Shown: piece after piece, positions 4,778-5,691 of the stretch | How positions within the stretch are numbered: the stretch's first letter is position 1 | Layout: each line of letters begins with the position of its first letter | Origin: Planctomycetaceae bacterium | GTDB lineage: Bacteria; Planctomycetota; Planctomycetia; Pirellulales; Thermoguttaceae | DNA: 5,691 nt | Direction of reading: 5' to 3' | Assembly (NCBI GenBank): GCA_031283825.1 | Contig: JAITAZ010000198.1 | Coordinates: 1 to 5,691 of the forward strand | Notes under the pieces: model-generated | What the model was told of the DNA's origin: nothing | The model's input: the letters and a program-made list of their open reading frames with translations, nothing else | Databases searched by the model: none | Position numbers and translations under genes: made by a program

Positions 4778-5691
4778 ATGGAGTACATCGGGGGTCAGGT
4801 GATAACACAAAGCAAAGCTGTAGAAAAACAAATATTCAACGCGATTGCTTCCGCTCTCGGAAAGCAACGTTTCGATCTTTGGTTCGGTCATGAAACAAGC
4901 GTCCAAATTGAAAACAATAAAATAATTTTCAGCGTCCAAGAACACGTCGTAAATTGGATACGCTCCAGCTTACAAACAGAAATCGAACAAGCTTGCGAAT
5001 CTGTCCTAAAGAAAAAATCAATCGTCGAATTCATCGTTGCCGCCGAAAACTCAACTGTTCGCGACAACTCAACTCTCCTACCAAACAATCGCGCCGATAA
5101 AATAAATCAACCGTTCCTCCCAAACCCGCAACCAACGCGCGAAATCTACGAAATTCATTTTGACTCCAACGCAATCGAAACGCCGACAAATTCAACTCTG
5201 CCAATCGCAACCGAAAACGCCGCAACCGCCCCAAACAAATTTGATCTCAACTCAAATCAAAATATCATAAAACAACAAAACTCTCGTCATTCGAAATTTT
5301 CAAACGCAATCATTCACGACACGAAAAATTCCAACAGTAATAATAGTAACAACAGTATCAACGGAAATATCAATATCAATATTAACAATACCAAAAATAC
5401 CAACGACAATAATATCGACCTCAAACCGCCAACCGGATTTATCCAATCTCGCAGCGGAGCTCAATCGCGTTATGTGAAATCTCCGATTACGTCTTCGACC
5501 TCGCCGATTGCTAATATTCCGCGTGCAACAACCCGCAAATTCGCATCGCTGGAAACATTTGTCGAAGGACTTTCTAATCGTCTTGCAATACGCGGGATTG
5601 ATTTCGCGTTGAATCATTCTTGTCTTATCAATCCGATTTATATCTACGGATCAAGCGGCGTCGGAAAAACGCATTTGCTTGAAGGATTATG
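4778..5691 (+). CDS. dnaA: Chromosomal replication initiator protein DnaA (5' part; 3' end outside window)
   Basis: DnaA binds origin boxes, oligomerises with ATP and opens the DNA for replication. The 304 codons present remain open to the window edge. Residues about 12-90 form domain I, with RFDLWFG (31-37) and VVNWIRSSL (57-65) typical of the helicase- and partner-binding N-terminal domain. Residues about 91-250 are a linker of roughly 160 residues, rich in Asn, Ser, Thr and Pro, with an almost pure Asn/Ser/Ile tract at about 183-212. The AAA+ domain III then begins: FASLETFVEGLSNRLA (255-270) and the Walker A motif GSSGVGKT (291-298). Walker B, the sensors and the DNA-binding domain IV lie beyond the window. 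The start is either ATG 4778 or in-frame GTG 4799; the GTG is preceded by GGGGG, whereas no Shine-Dalgarno precedes the ATG. No other conventional start lies between the upstream in-frame stop (4703-4705) and domain I. The coding strand is C-rich, unlike that of the other two genes. Confidence 0.93.
   Translation, partial: MEYIGGQVITQSKAVEKQIFNAIASALGKQRFDLWFGHETSVQIENNKIIFSVQEHVVNWIRSSLQTEIEQACESVLKKKSIVEFIVAAENSTVRDNSTLLPNNRADKINQPFLPNPQPTREIYEIHFDSNAIETPTNSTLPIATENAATAPNKFDLNSNQNIIKQQNSRHSKFSNAIIHDTKNSNSNNSNNSINGNINININNTKNTNDNNIDLKPPTGFIQSRSGAQSRYVKSPITSSTSPIANIPRATTRKFASLETFVEGLSNRLAIRGIDFALNHSCLINPIYIYGSSGVGKTHLLEGL

Noticed and set aside
5300..5617. Minus-strand open frame of 105 codons opposite dnaA
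   Set aside because: It lies entirely antisense to dnaA, its Ile/Val-rich C-terminal part mirrors the Asn-rich codons of the linker, and it resembles no family.

Overview
This AT-rich window carries three protein genes separated by long gene-free stretches full of small palindromes. Two genes lie on the minus strand: a PhoR-type membrane sensor histidine kinase (173-1990) and a FecCD/BtuC-type ABC transporter permease (2429-3439). The third, on the plus strand, is the 5' part of dnaA (from 4778, cut by the window end at 5691). No rRNA, tRNA, CRISPR array, transposase or complete insertion sequence is visible.

The organism is a bacterium using the standard code. The DnaA Walker A context (YIYGSSGVGKTHLLEGL) and the wording around the kinase H-box remind me of Planctomycetes (Pirellulales-like), with low G+C for that group. 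This is inference from remembered family style, not a database result, and I hold it at about even odds.

Layout: 1-172 is non-coding, with a hairpin repeat, a 7-bp tandem repeat and a weak candidate terminator. The kinase follows, reading leftward. 1991-2428 is non-coding and holds an inverted copy of the 1-172 hairpin repeat plus a 145-bp block of four mirrored hairpins. The permease also reads leftward. 3440-4777 is a 1.34-kb gene-free, AT-rich region with an 83-bp nested palindrome and many copies of a degenerate motif close to GTAACCGTTCACGG. That motif recurs in all three gene-free regions and I did not find it inside the genes. dnaA then reads rightward out of the window.

The three genes do not form an obvious pathway. 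The kinase has no response regulator beside it, and the permease has no ATPase or binding protein beside it, so both probably work with partners encoded elsewhere. The DnaA fragment has a normal N-terminal domain and the start of the AAA+ domain, joined by a very long Asn-rich linker. The AT-rich region before dnaA is a position where an origin could lie, but I see no convincing DnaA boxes and no strand-skew switch there. The most unusual content of the window is its dense, layered, palindromic intergenic repeats.
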